Below are positions 32,106 through 42,542 of a DNA stretch of 64,000 bases, in pieces. Under the pieces are notes generated by a model that worked only from the letters and a program-made list of their open reading frames with translations, made no database searches and was not told the DNA's origin. Numbering within the stretch: the stretch's first letter is position 1; each line of letters begins with the position of its first letter. The position numbers and the translations under genes are program-made. The DNA comes from Gentiana macrophylla. Its lineage: Eukaryota; Streptophyta; Magnoliopsida; Gentianales; Gentianaceae. Where the stretch lies: positions 109,673,845 to 109,737,844 of the forward strand of contig CM047805.1 in NCBI GenBank assembly GCA_026214975.1. The letters are read 5' to 3'.

Positions 32106-32836
32106 CGGTCAGGCGCACAGGTTCAGCTTAGTTTCAAGGCAAAATGATGTGAACTCATTCGTAAAGATTCCCCAACCTTATTAATTCCAACTAAATATGC
32201 AATTTAAATAGCATCATTACCAATCATAAACACAAGAATCGGTTTAAGAACACCCTGTTACCTTAATTGCGAATAAAAGCGATCCAAAAAGCGATTTGCA
32301 GGCCAACAACTTGAATCCTTCGATTCCACACCTCTACGATTAATCTACGAACCAGCAACGTAAAGCTACGATTACTACAACTCTTTATACTAATAAAACT
32401 CGGGAAATTTAACAAGAACGAACGAGATTCCAAGAAACCAAAGAGATGAAAACTTATAGATTTACGAACTGTTGGTATGGACATGTCGCCGTGATAAGAC
32501 GAAAACTTCCGTCTATTGTGGTCTACTCAATATCCTAACGGATTAGCCTCTAGAATGAAGATTCACTTTCTTCGCTTCCGTTTTCTCCCAGACGTTCAAA
32601 GCGTTCTGCTTCACCCTTTTTTCTGATAATTGCGTGGACTAAATAAGGGAAATTAGGGAGGGGTTTTATTTATAGGAAAGGTAGTATTTATTTCCTTAAA
32701 TAAACTTTTAATCAAATCTTTTTTAATTAATAAAAAAAGATAAATAATAATTAGGTTATAAGAAAATAACCTGATTACTATTTTACTCTTTCTGAAAACT
32801 TGGGGAGTTACATCCCTCCCCTCTTAAGACAAGTTT

Positions 32837-33378
32837 TGACACGATACGATCCCAGGAGATCGACGAAAGGATCAATAAGAGCGGGAAACCCTAACCTAAC
32901 TGAGCAGCAGTCTAGGAAGAGGGTCAAGAACAACTCAACGCTTTGCTCAAGAACGCTGATAAGCTCTCGAAAAGGGTGCAATCTCTACAACAAAGAGATC
33001 ACTCGCTCGCAAGCGATGTTCTTGATCAATCACAGACCAAGGAAGAAGAGAAAACTCTCAATTTCATTATAATAGATTCATCATTGATTGATTTTAATAT
33101 TACAAGTAGAATGCCTTTATATGGGCTACAAAATAAAATACTGACAATCTACTAACTGATGTGGGATAAATTACAATGTAATTTTCGCCACTTTATTTTG
33201 TAACAAATCTAACTCAACCCTAATAAGCCCAAATGGTTTTTATTTACTAAAAATTAACACCTGGCCCAATATACTAACATATGGGCAACTTTTGGCACGG
33301 GCTTAAGGCCCTTTTATTCATTAAAACACCGAAAACTAAAATAAACAAAACAAATAAAATGTCTCGGGATGGATCACA
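32837..33378 (-). mobile_element. LTR of the gag-only element G (3' LTR)
   Basis: On the minus strand it starts TGTGATCCATCCCGAGACA at 33378, directly after the polypurine-like AACCGGGAGGGAATGA. A TATA-like CATATAAAGG lies on the minus strand near 33118. The far end is taken as TGACACGATACG at 32837 (weak). A matching 5' LTR to the right of gag was not found. Confidence 0.55.
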
Positions 33379-34831
33379 TCATTCCCTCCCGGTTGGAAAG
33401 AATTCGTCCTCGAATCAATAGGACGTCATAGAAGTCAGCATCAGAAACCAATCCCGAACAACCCGCAAGCAGAAGCAAAGATATACCGGGATCAAATATG
33501 AAGTGGACATATGACATCACAACAATGGTGCGTGGAACGAACGAGTCATTCTTCATCAATGCAACAAAAGAAAAGTCCAACGGCTTGAGATTGATGTCAA
33601 GAACACTCGGCGTAGAAGCAATGGAATCATAACAATATGGTGTAGGGGCTTCGGCAATACGCACATCAAAATGATCAATAAAACAATGCACCGGTTTCTC
33701 ACCACAAACTACCTGCAAAGATAAATCGGGAACCTCGGATGGTGTATCAAGAACCTCAGTATGCTCATCACTACTCTCAACAAGTTCGTCAACGGATGCC
33801 TCTTCAACGTCAACTATCTCGTCCACGTGATCCTCAACAATCCGCATATCAGTCACCTCCACCACACTATCACCTGCCTCATTTGACATCACCACTTCGC
33901 AATCACGAACAATCACTTCGTTCTGCTCCCTAAGTGCAAACTCTTGATGTATACGCTGCTGCTTAAGTTCAAACTCTTGTTGCCTACGTTCACTTTCCTT
34001 TTTCCATTTTTCATGCCACTCGTTCCACTGACGGTCAGATTCTTGTGTATCCTTTATAAGCTTCTCATGTGTCTCAGCCGCACGTAACATGGCCTCCAAG
34101 GTAGGACACACCTGTGCTTTAACCCGATTCGCAATATCTAACCGCAACCCTACCAAAAAGTACGACTTAGTCTTCGCCTCAGTCTCCTGTATATTAGCCT
34201 TGGCCAAAAGCATGACCAACTCTTTGTAATAAGCTGCAACAGATCGCTCGCCCTGTCGAATAGTTTGCAGTGCTTGATAATACTCACGAAAATAAGATTT
34301 AGGCACAAAGTGATTTTTCATCTCCCTCTTCAGCTCTATCCATGTACTAATTTCATCTTCACGGCTACAATGCCGAGCGAAATTCAACTGCCTCAACCAT
34401 ATCATGGCATACCCGGTGAAGTCTAGTTGAGCTAACTTGAACTTCTTCTCGTCAGAGTAGTTATTACACTCAAAAATCTGCTCCATCTTTGATTCCCACT
34501 TAAAGTAAGCATCCGCATCCACTGAACCCGAAAAAGACGGCAACTTCATCTTAACTTGCCTCATATTATAATTGACACCGTTACCACCATTCCTATTGCC
34601 ACCGGTACCACCATTCCTATTGCCACTGTTACCACCATCACCTCTCATCATTTCATTCATCCTGGCTGTCAATTCGGCCAGGGCTTGTGGTAGTACGGCC
34701 AAGCCATTCACGGTATGTTCAATTCTAGCCATTCTCTGATCTACGCGGTCGGTTATCTCTCGAGTCAAGTTGTCGGACAATATCTTAAAACGACCATCCG
34801 TCACAGGCTCATCATCCCCATGTCTCACCAT
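33374..34831 (-). CDS. Gag-like protein of a gag-only (TR-GAG-like) gypsy-derived element
   Basis: An intact 485-residue ORF from ATG 34831. Residues 1-90: a coiled-coil-like start, then a Gly/Asn-rich linker (GNRNGGTGGNRNGG). Residues 95-250: the retrotransposon gag core (MKLPSFSGSVDADAYFKWES, LDFTGYAMIWLRQLNFAR, MKNHFVPKSYFREYYQAL, RSVAAYYKELVMLLAK). Residues 255-310: a Lys/Glu/Gln-rich helix. After 320: an acidic tail, ending DADFYDVLLIRGRILSNREG. No zinc knuckle, protease, RT or integrase follows. The polypurine tract and LTR come at once, and the TGA stop lies inside the LTR start. An open frame of this length in a decayed region suggests recent or selected coding. It would need enzymes from an autonomous partner. 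Confidence 0.85.
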   Translation of the reverse strand: MVRHGDDEPVTDGRFKILSDNLTREITDRVDQRMARIEHTVNGLAVLPQALAELTARMNEMMRGDGGNSGNRNGGTGGNRNGGNGVNYNMRQVKMKLPSFSGSVDADAYFKWESKMEQIFECNNYSDEKKFKLAQLDFTGYAMIWLRQLNFARHCSREDEISTWIELKREMKNHFVPKSYFREYYQALQTIRQGERSVAAYYKELVMLLAKANIQETEAKTKSYFLVGLRLDIANRVKAQVCPTLEAMLRAAETHEKLIKDTQESDRQWNEWHEKWKKESERRQQEFELKQQRIHQEFALREQNEVIVRDCEVVMSNEAGDSVVEVTDMRIVEDHVDEIVDVEEASVDELVESSDEHTEVLDTPSEVPDLSLQVVCGEKPVHCFIDHFDVRIAEAPTPYCYDSIASTPSVLDINLKPLDFSFVALMKNDSFVPRTIVVMSYVHFIFDPGISLLLLAGCSGLVSDADFYDVLLIRGRILSNREGMM

Positions 34832-35095
34832 TTTATCTCACAATCACTCGTGTTTGTCACTCACCCTCGTTCTCTGAGTAGTAGGAGCACCCTTTGTTGA
34901 GCAAATCAGAATACGAGCAACCGAAAAGTGAACCTAAGACCTACTACCTAGATGTGACCACTAGGATAAGGATGGAAAAAGAGTGTTTGGAAGAAAGGAA
35001 AATGGTTACAGAAGGGAGTACTAGTACAAGAATAGTTTGACAATGCAAGAGAAACGAGGCGGATATTTTTTCTTTTTGGGTCGAAAATGAGAAGG
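34832..35095 (-). other. Leader of element G
   Basis: Sequence upstream of the gag ATG on the minus strand. I see no clear tRNA primer site and no gene. Purine-rich (plus strand) near 34965-35030. Confidence 0.35.
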
Positions 35096-35448
35096 TGTCA
35101 CACCCTGGGTGTGATAGAGGCTGTTTTTTTGAACTTTTTTTTTTTTTTTTAATTTTTTTATTTATTTACTTTGGCTGACTAAAAGAAAAATCAATCAAAC
35201 TTTGCGGTTGATGCAAATATTTTTTTTTTTTTTTTTTTTTTCTGTAAAAGTTTCGGCCTATCCAAACAATAAAAAAAAAATTTAATTAGGTCAAATCGTT
35301 TTTGGGCTATACGGCAAGAACTTGCAACAGGAATTATGATCTGTAGATGCAATTTTTTTTGTTGATTGGTACGGAAGAAAGTGGGGTTAGACAGTTAACA
35401 AGGCAGAATCAAATAACAACTAAGAACGAAGAAATTTGATGAAATACG

Positions 35449-35487
<39 letters not shown>

Positions 35488-35497
35488 ATGGATCACA
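35096..35497 (-). mobile_element. Probable 3' LTR of chromovirus H, with long homopolymer tracts
   Basis: The right edge ends GATGGATCACA at 35497, the same 11 bases as the edge of LTR G, directly beside the stop codon of the chromovirus pol end. The left edge may be TGTCACACCCTGGG at 35096. Inside are three T tracts (near 35130, 35220-35242 and 35454-35486). Assignment is moderate: it could instead be the 5' LTR of element G. Confidence 0.4.
35454..35486. repeat. Poly-T tract
   Basis: A run of about 33 T residues at the LTR edge. A similar run of about 22 lies at 35220-35242. Confidence 0.9.
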
Positions 35498-35895
35498 TCA
35501 AGTTTCATCCTCGAAACTGGTCTTACCTGGGAGGTGCTTGAACTCTGGGGACTCGCAACCATCTCGTCTACCAATTCCCATGTCGCCTCTTCGGTGTGTG
35601 ATTACTCCACTGAACCAAGACTATTGTACCTCTTTCTTCTTGACATTATTCACCTTCCGTTCCAGGATACAAACCGGTTCATCCTTGTAGGTCAAGTTCT
35701 CTTCAACCATTTCAATGTCAATGCTTACTTCCATATCAATTTTGGTTAAGCATTTCTCTAACACTAACACAAGAAAGACATTATGCACTCATGAAAGGAA
35801 TTAACTTCAAAGGGTATGCTAAATGACCTACTTTAGCTAAGATCACGAAAGGACCTACACATCTAGGGCTTAACTTGCCTCTCTGCCATGTACTT
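35498..35895 (-). pseudogene. Chromovirus H integrase C-terminus with chromodomain-like end
   Basis: The minus strand, allowing two frameshifts, reads RGKLSPRCVGPFVILAKVG, then ENLTYKDEPVCILERKVNN, then VLVQWSNHTPKR, then TWELVDEMV and SFEDET with the stop at 35500-35498. RGKLSPR(Y/F)(I/V)GPF..., EPVxILD(R/H)...KVxW..H...TWE is the C-terminal end of plant chromovirus pol, where the chromodomain-like segment targets insertion. Stops and shifts make it non-functional. Sequence to the right (35896-36194) shows no further recognisable pol. Confidence 0.85.
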
Positions 35896-36194
35896 TGAGG
35901 ATGTCCATGTACTTTGAGGAATCGGCATGATAATCCTACTACACTAGTTCCATTTGATCAAAGGTTGCGAACCTTGATTGAAAGTTGCTCTTTCCTAATT
36001 TTAAAGTGTTTCATCTCACTAATTAACTTCCACTCTAATCACGTGTTGTTGCTACTGCGGGAGGAGGAAGACATCGATGCAGCTCCTATTAAGCGGAAAA
36101 GGCTACCACGGTATGAGCCTTTTTGGTTGTAGGGACATGAATGTGAGAGGATCTTCAAAAATCCCTGGAATACCTGTGATGCTCTTACTACTGG

Positions 36195-36699
36195 TGTAAC
36201 ACCCCCAGACCCCGGGCCTGGTAGCGCTAAATGAGTTATGAATGGTCCAGTCAACTGATTAGACCGCCGTCCTCGCTTGGTCTAAAAGGGGTAACCCGAG
36301 TTGACTAGACATTTATGTCTCACACTTATATGGGGTGAGCATTCACTAACTTTACCGATGTGGGATATCACATTCTCCCCTTATATAGTGGATCGACGCC
36401 TCGCCAGACAAATGAGACTTGTCCCGGATCGTCCCTACCAGAGGTAATTCAGAGGTCATCCTTACATCGTCTTCTTGTACAAAGCAGACATAGTTACCTC
36501 GATAGTCACCAATACCATTTCAGAACGCCTGCACTTCGGCCTCAGTAGCGCTTAAATGAGTCATAAATGGTCCGGTCAATCGCTAGCACCGCCCTCCTCG
36601 CTGGTCTAAAAGTGGCTAACCCAGCTGATTGTAGACATTTATGCCTCACACTTATACGTGACAAGATTCACTAATTTTACTGGAGTATGCGATATCACA
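36195..36699 (-). mobile_element. TRIM-like non-autonomous LTR element (505 bp)
   Basis: Two ~180-bp direct repeats (36195-36372 and about 36519-36699), sharing GTAGCGCT(T)AAATGAGT, GTCTCACACTTAT-like and GGGATATCACA-like blocks, flank a ~145-bp middle. TTCTCCCCTTATATAG next to the left repeat is the complement of a polypurine tract. TCACCAATACCA next to the right repeat keeps the ATACCA of a Met primer site, so it is minus strand. The flanks ACTGG and ATTGG look like a 5-bp target duplication with one change. No coding capacity. Confidence 0.75.
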
Positions 36700-37943
36700 A
36701 TTGGGGCATCAGATAATTTCTTAAAGCTCCCTACACGTTTCAAAAATATATATAAATGAAGGCTTGGGTAGCTTTATGAGTAGAGAATTTATAATGTTGA
36801 AGAGGAGTTTGTCATTTTAAAAGAAATCGAGAAACCTTTAATTCTCGAAGAGGAAATCATTGGATACTTTGGGCATCAGATAAGTTTGGAAGGCTTGTGT
36901 AGCTTTAGGGCCAGGCATGAAGGTTTCGGGGCTTTCGTCATTTAGTTCGATTTTTTTTTTTTAGTTTTTTAATTATTTAAGATGAAGCATAAGATATTAA
37001 AATAAGATAAAGATATTGCACGATAAAATTACATTTCTTATTCATGTGTATCCACAAAACAGGTACAAAATATGATTTCAACACCACGCTTGTAACATAT
37101 TTAGATACAATATTGAAATTCTTTAGCGTTTTCTTTTTCTAGCGCATTCATGATTCATACTAGGAATGGGGCTGGAAAAAATAAGGAGCAGGCCTTGGGC
37201 TGTTGGCCCTAAATCTTGGGCTGTTGGCCATAAAACTAGGCTGCCATTTATAATATTTTTAGGGTGGCTCTAATGGCACTACAATTTTTACTTTTTGTTC
37301 TCTTTTCTTCCAGCATCACAAACTATTACTTTCGACACCACAAGAATATTTTTATTATTTTGCACTTCAAACACCACAAAAATTATTCTTATACCACAAT
37401 TATTAAAAAAATGTATTTGAGTCATTCGTTAAGAATATTAAACAATATAATACTCAAGTCAAACTAACCAACCACCCTCTTCCCTCTTCTGTGTTTTTCA
37501 TACATACACTCCCCCCATGTTTCCGGCGACCCTCCCAAACTGGCCAGCCAAGCTTGCTCTTGCAAAATCAATACATTCATTCTCCACCTGTAAATCACAG
37601 CCCCCTACTCCTCACAAACCTGTAAATTCCTCAACACCCACCTTAAATCTGAAATTCCAGCAACCCACATCCCCAAATTTGAAATTCGAGAAACCCACAT
37701 CCCCAAATCACATCAACTCCTCATCCATGATGATTTTTTTCTTGGTGGAAGCACTTCGAAGTTGTCTTTTTTTTGGCTGAAGCACTTCCTCCGCCACCTG
37801 TGATTTAAAGGTTGTGTGACGGGGCTGGAGATGAATTCCGGTTGTTGATGGCTGAATGTGGCTACGCTTTGAAGGTTGTGGGACATGGTTGAAGTTCGAT
37901 TCCGGGTTTTAATGGCGGAATAGAGGTTTATGGAAGATAGTTG
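36700..37943. other. Unclassified interval with short repeats
   Basis: No gene recognised. Around 37194-37247 a ~21-bp unit TTGGGCTGTTGGCC(C/A)TAAA repeats about twice. Around 37640-37705 a ~30-bp unit containing ACCCACATCCCCAAAT repeats twice. The 87-residue plus frame at 37517-37780 is Pro/Ser-rich because of these repeats, and I do not accept it as a gene. Confidence 0.4.
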
Positions 37944-39802
37944 TGTTGAAATAGTGTCCCAAACCCAATCGGGTCGAACCGGATCCAACCGGGTTGGGTC
38001 ATTTACAGTCTATTTAGTTCATGTAATAGTATTATTATTGAATAATAAAAGCACTTTTGTCATTATATATTTTGTTTATTCGTTTCAACCAATTGTGATT
38101 GTATATATGATAACGTCGTTAGTATTAAACTGTGATAGAGAAACCATGCTAGTGATTATGGTTGATGAGATCTCGAATCACATTAATATGTTTGATACTT
38201 AAATGTCTCTACTCGTATGTACTATTAAACAGGACATTGATAGGATGATTAGACTAGCACGTATTAGATGTCTTCTATATTATTGAAGATAGGGGTAGAT
38301 CTCGTCTATCGGAGTGTAGTGACAATTGGACTGTACGTGGACGTGTATTATGAGAATGCGTACGTTAGATTGACCCACTTACTTTATTAAGTGTCGCACT
38401 ATGTGGCGGTTGTGTAATTAGCTTAAGACCAGAGTCTTCATAGCATCACGGTGTGGATTGTCATGCTTTGACACTATTGAGGTTTCCCCTAGTCATGGGG
38501 CGATCATGCGGTAGTGCTCGGGTGTGATACTGAAGCATGCGTAGGATTAATGTCGCTCATCCAGAAATCGCGTATCCTATGAATATGAGTAAATATCCGA
38601 AAGGGTCTTCTTATAAAGAATGTCTTGTTCTCGTGAATCTTTGCAAAGTGGGAGGAAATGAGTTATTCCGAGAGAGCTTGATATCCAGATTATAAGATAC
38701 GGTTGTTAATGTATTGGCACCCGAGATATGACTATATGGATATTATTACAGCGATATGATTCCATTTACACGGTAACTGTTTCACATGAAAAGTAGTAGT
38801 CATTGCGTTTGACTCTTCCGATGATTGGGGGTCACGGCGTGTTGCTAGACGCTATCCGTGATCGTTAGGTGTGAAGGGCATTCTAATAATTGCACTTTAT
38901 ATCTACGGCCAACATATTAGGAAGCCTATCGGGTCACACAGATATGAACATCTAGCCAGATTAAAATGCAGTTATAGTGATGACCAAATAAGGAAAGTTT
39001 ATCTCGACTATAAAGTGTTATAGTGATAAATTAGTATTGTGGTATTTATTTATTATGAATAATTAAATTCAAGATATTAATTATATTGATTAATTAAAGA
39101 ATATTCTGAATGCCAATTTGTTGGCTAAGGTGGAGCCAATAATAGTGTATCAAGATACGCTTGGATTGTGCAATTAATTAATTATGGTATGTATTAATAA
39201 ATATAGATTTGCACGTATTGTAAATTAATTATTGTAAATACATTAAAGATAATCAATATTAGATATTGACAATATCTTGGATTTATTTAATATGAGATAT
39301 TAAATTAAATGAGATAAATCTAGATTATTTATTTTCTTTATTTTACTAGTAAAATGTTTTAATTCTCCCAAATCTACTAGAAATCTTCTCCCAATCAGAT
39401 TGAGATCTATAAGGGACGCACCACCATCTATATAAGAGAGGGGTTGGCTAGATCTTTTGTACACAATAATTCCAAGAGTTCATTATTCTTGTGAAAAAAT
39501 AAATAGAGCTTCTTATGAGAGTTTAGAGAGAGAAAATGTCAATTTAGCAATCGGGTTTTACTAGTAGCAATCCTTGGTGGGATTCTGGCGGGGTGCTCGT
39601 GTGGATATTGGTAGAGGCTGGACAAGTCGACAGCTCGCGCACAACTACTCCTTCCTAGACGGTCAAAGCGTCGATCTATTAGATCACACAAGGTATATTC
39701 ACCGTCAACCTCTTTTATGTTTTGTTGTTTAAACAAAGTCAATTTTGGGTTCGGGAAATCAACTTTTAAATTCCGCTGTGTAAACCGATTGATTTCTTAA
39801 CA
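37944..39802 (+). mobile_element. Complete 5' LTR of copia family B (1.86 kb)
   Basis: TGTTGAAATAGTGTCCCAAA to TTGATTTCTTAACA, followed after one base by a Met-tRNA primer site, so it is the 5' LTR of a plus-strand element. It has an empty-site relationship to the MITE-bearing copy at 4274 and is related to the copies at 42543 and 43860. No coding region; the minus frame 39742-39539 is spurious. Confidence 0.88.
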
Positions 39803-39803
39803 G

Positions 39804-39815
39804 TGGTATCAGAGC
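39804..39815 (+). promoter_or_regulatory. Primer-binding site of copia B (initiator tRNA-Met)
   Basis: TGGTATCAGAGC, a perfect match to the standard plant copia primer site, one base from the LTR end. Confidence 0.95.
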
Positions 39816-41492
39816 GGTCTTCGATCTTAAGCAATAAGCATTAGATTAATATGCGTAGCAATTAATTATAATAGACGCATGATCTAAAAACGCGGAACGA
39901 AAACAATATATGTATCTATATAATACATCGACGTAGGGGGTTCGGCCGAAGTGGCGGCCCCCCACCGTGGCTTCGCCGGTGGCGTCGGCGCCCCTAGTGC
40001 TTCCGGGGTCGGCCGGTTATTTCATTGCGGACATCAATTTCAAATTTTTGTTGTTTTGTGATATTAGATGGTACATTTATATCTCCTGTTGTTTAGTTAA
40101 TGTCAATTGGGCAACCAATGGTTCAAATAGTTTGGACCATTGGCCAACCTAGATCTTTCCAAATTTTGTTTGGAATAGGTCTAGGCATTTTTCAAAATTT
40201 TGATTTTCAAAAGGACTAGGAAGATGCCTCTTCATTTTGGAAACCGAAGGCATCCCTTTTGCTTATGAATCAAAAGGAAAGGAAGCAAAAAAGACCCATT
40301 TAATTTGGATTTTATTTAAAATAGTTTTAAATTGGAAAATTAAAATTAAAAACGTTTTAAAATTAATAGTTAATTTTATTTCGATTAAGGTCTTTAATTA
40401 ATTTACTAAAACAAGACGCATGTTGTTAGGTTTTAATTTATCTTTTTCATAAGATGATTATTGTATGGACTAGATAGTAGATATAATATGATTATATGGA
40501 CCCCGTTTGTTCATCGACTCGATCAATAGGATAGATTTGAATGTTTTACTTTCTGTTTTTTTTAATGTTGTCCTAGGTCGTAATGAAGATTGTGACCTAG
40601 TTTTATTTTCTGCATTATCTCATTCCAGTTAGCTCCCCCTGCCCCCCCACGCGTGTGCGGCGGGTGTGTAGATTTATTAGATAGATTTTATGTAACAAGA
40701 TTGGAGCAGAAGATGGAGACCAAAGAAAGACGAATAAAGATCTCATTCGAGATGACGCATCAAAGATCCTATTGGCGGTTGCATCTACCCTTAGATTGTG
40801 ACCCGTGGTTTCGTCAGTTTGTATTCGAAACCACGCTTAGAAAATTCCATGATCATACTGGTTATTTTTGTGCGCGGAATGGTGTATGTTGATAACGTAG
40901 AAATATGCACGTTTAGATGAGACCAGAATTTAATTAAAATTTTATTCAGTGAATTAATTATTCCCACGACAAAAATCGAGTTATATTATGTCTCCCAATA
41001 TTATAATGACGGTGAAGAGCCCTTGTTCGGAACCAACTGACCGGCCCACGTCGGGAGTTGACCTACCTCGGGTATATCGTTATTATCGTAATATGATCGT
41101 TATGAGATCTCATGAATATTTGGGTTACGACTCGACTAGAATCTTGCGGTTATTGGCCCACGTCAGGACCGTCTAGTTTTAAAGACATGGGGCTGACAAT
41201 CACATAGAGATGTGAATTGTCAAAGAGGTTACTAGTCAACCACTGGAAGTCGCTTTGGATGCGATTTGTAAGCATGCCTACCCCTCGAAATCGACCCGGT
41301 CGATCGGCCCACATCGGGGATCGAGTCAACTAGATCGGATTCCAGCTACTAAAGAATTGGTCAAAATTCTTTAAGGCTAATAGGGAATAGTTGGCCAGTG
41401 GGAGCAAAACCTTATAAAAATGTTAAAGTGCAATTTTTGGTTTTGTATGCATGAACTTTTACTTATACTATCTTTACATTATTGTTGTAGAA
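39816..41492 (+). other. Long untranslated leader of copia B
   Basis: About 1.7 kb between the primer site and gag, with no credible gene. It holds a sharply GC-rich patch at 39930-40020, including the perfect palindrome TTCGGCCGAA (39941-39950) and GTGGC/GCCGG(T)GGC stem-forming words. This is in a place where packaging or dimerisation signals lie in related elements. The 79-residue frame at 40653-40892 and others are not recognisable. Confidence 0.5.
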
Positions 41493-41708
41493 ATGTCAAA
41501 CAAATTGATCCTTCGTTTTATCATTGAAAACAAGCTTGACGAAAAAAACTTTCTCGACTGGGAAAGAAACCTCAAAATCATTTTGAGGCATGAAAATATT
41601 GTCTATGTGTTGGGCACCCTTAGCTGAGGCACCTGAAGATGCTTCCAATGAGGAGTCGATTAAGAAGCATGAAAAGCACTGTTCTAACAGTGTTGAGGCT
41701 ACATGCAT
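41493..41708 (+). pseudogene. Copia B gag N-terminus
   Basis: From ATG 41493: MSNKLILRFIIENKLDEKNF, then LDWERNLKIILRHENIVYVL. This is the N-terminal gag pattern of plant copia elements (L.G.NF.DW.RNL.I.L). One frameshift near 41610 leads to LAEAPEDASNEESIKKHEKH. It is cut at 41709 by a Sirevirus-type LTR fragment, so protease, integrase and RT are missing. Confidence 0.85.
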
Positions 41709-41907
41709 CTGTTGGTCCCTTGAAAAGGCTTTGGTTAAGTTTAGAGGGGGGTTAAATAAACTTAACACTTAAAACTTTTGGAGTTAACAAACTCAGCAAT
41801 GTCAGAGCTCTCGCCGATCGCTCAAGAGTCTGTGACCACTCGAGAGTTCACCTGTTGTTGATGTAACTGAATTTGTTGCAGCGGAATATATTCAAATTAA
41901 GACTTAT
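41709..41907 (+). mobile_element. Sirevirus-type LTR fragment
   Basis: TGTTGGTCCCTTGAAAAGGC followed by AGTTTAGAGGGGGGTTAAAT, the start of the same LTR type as 43944, 54345 and 59753, and a GCAGCGGAATAT word further in. It breaks off at the CCCTA-rich repeat. It interrupts copia B gag. Confidence 0.75.
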
Positions 41908-42352
41908 TACCCACCACTTCACCCTACCTTACCATACATTACCTACCACCTCACCCTACTCTAGCCAACCCCTACCCACCACCCATCCCTACCCCTACCT
42001 ACCACCCTACCCTACCCTACATTACCCACCACCCCACCCTACCCTGCCCTACCCTACACACCACCCACCCTATCTTACCCTTCCTACCACCCCACCCTAA
42101 CCTACCTTGTCCACCACTCTAACCGACCCTACATTACCCTATATACAATTGTACCCTACCCTACCTTACCCACCACCCAACCATATCCTACCCTACCCTA
42201 TCTCTCCATATCATACCCTACGACATTACCCCACCACCCACTCTACTCCAACATCACCCACCCTACTTTACCTTACACCCTCCTACCCTACCGCACCCTA
42301 CCTATCCTACTTCATCACTACCCTACCCTACCCTACCACCCACCCATACTTA
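41908..42352. repeat. Degenerate (CCCTA)n-like C-rich repeat
   Basis: About 445 bp of CCCTACC/CCCACC/TTACCC words with almost no G on the plus strand. The commonest words are CCCTAC and CCACC, not the plant telomere unit CCCTAAA. Open frames here (41873-42100, 42107-42421; Pro/Tyr/Thr-rich) are products of the repeat. Confidence 0.9.
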
Positions 42353-42542
42353 CCCCATCACACGTGTTTTGTCGATTTTCATTTTGTTCTCTCGCATTTC
42401 ATCCATTTTTGGAAGAAATGAAAATGGACCTTTTTCAATCCATTGGAATAAAATTTTAATTCATTCAATTACGTCATAATCATACACAAACATTGAAATG
42501 GAATGAAAAATCATTCCATTCCATTCTTACCTAACAAACATA
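42353..42542. other. Short unclassified segment
   Basis: Contains TTTCATTTTG, AAATGAAAATGG and CATTCCATTCC words that could form an imperfect inverted repeat, as in some MITEs, but the ends and a target duplication cannot be fixed. No gene. Confidence 0.3.

Larger units (their letters stand above)
30689..32812 (-). mobile_element. Gypsy LTR F (2.1 kb), likely 3' LTR remnant
   Basis: On the minus strand it starts TGTAACTCCCCAAGTTTTC (right edge 32812) and ends ...GGATATGGACGTCA (left edge 30689). The adjoining TCCCTCCCCTCTT (32813-32825) is the complement of a polypurine tract. TGTAAC(T/A/G)CCC starts are common in chromovirus LTRs. It contains an AC/AT microsatellite (31180-31218) and a cluster of TTGGC-GCCAA palindromes (31850-32100). 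Only the LTR and polypurine tract remain; the body is replaced by element G. Confidence 0.65.

Noticed and set aside
34715..34900. Plus-strand frame over the gag start of element G
   Set aside because: Opposite-strand shadow of the gag ORF.
37517..37780. 87-residue Pro/Ser-rich frame
   Set aside because: Caused by a short tandem repeat; no start context, homologue or continuation.
39804..39815. Possible tRNA-Met gene at TGGTATCAGAGC words
   Set aside because: Only the primer-site complement is present; there is no cloverleaf, and it abuts an LTR.
41908..42352. Interstitial telomere array
   Set aside because: The repeat unit is CCCTAC/CCACC-like; true CCCTAAA units are not tandem here.
41873..42421. 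Pro/Tyr/Thr-rich frames that look like a cell-wall extensin
   Set aside because: They follow the CCCTA-like repeat; no signal peptide, no SP4 motifs, and flanked by LTR fragments.
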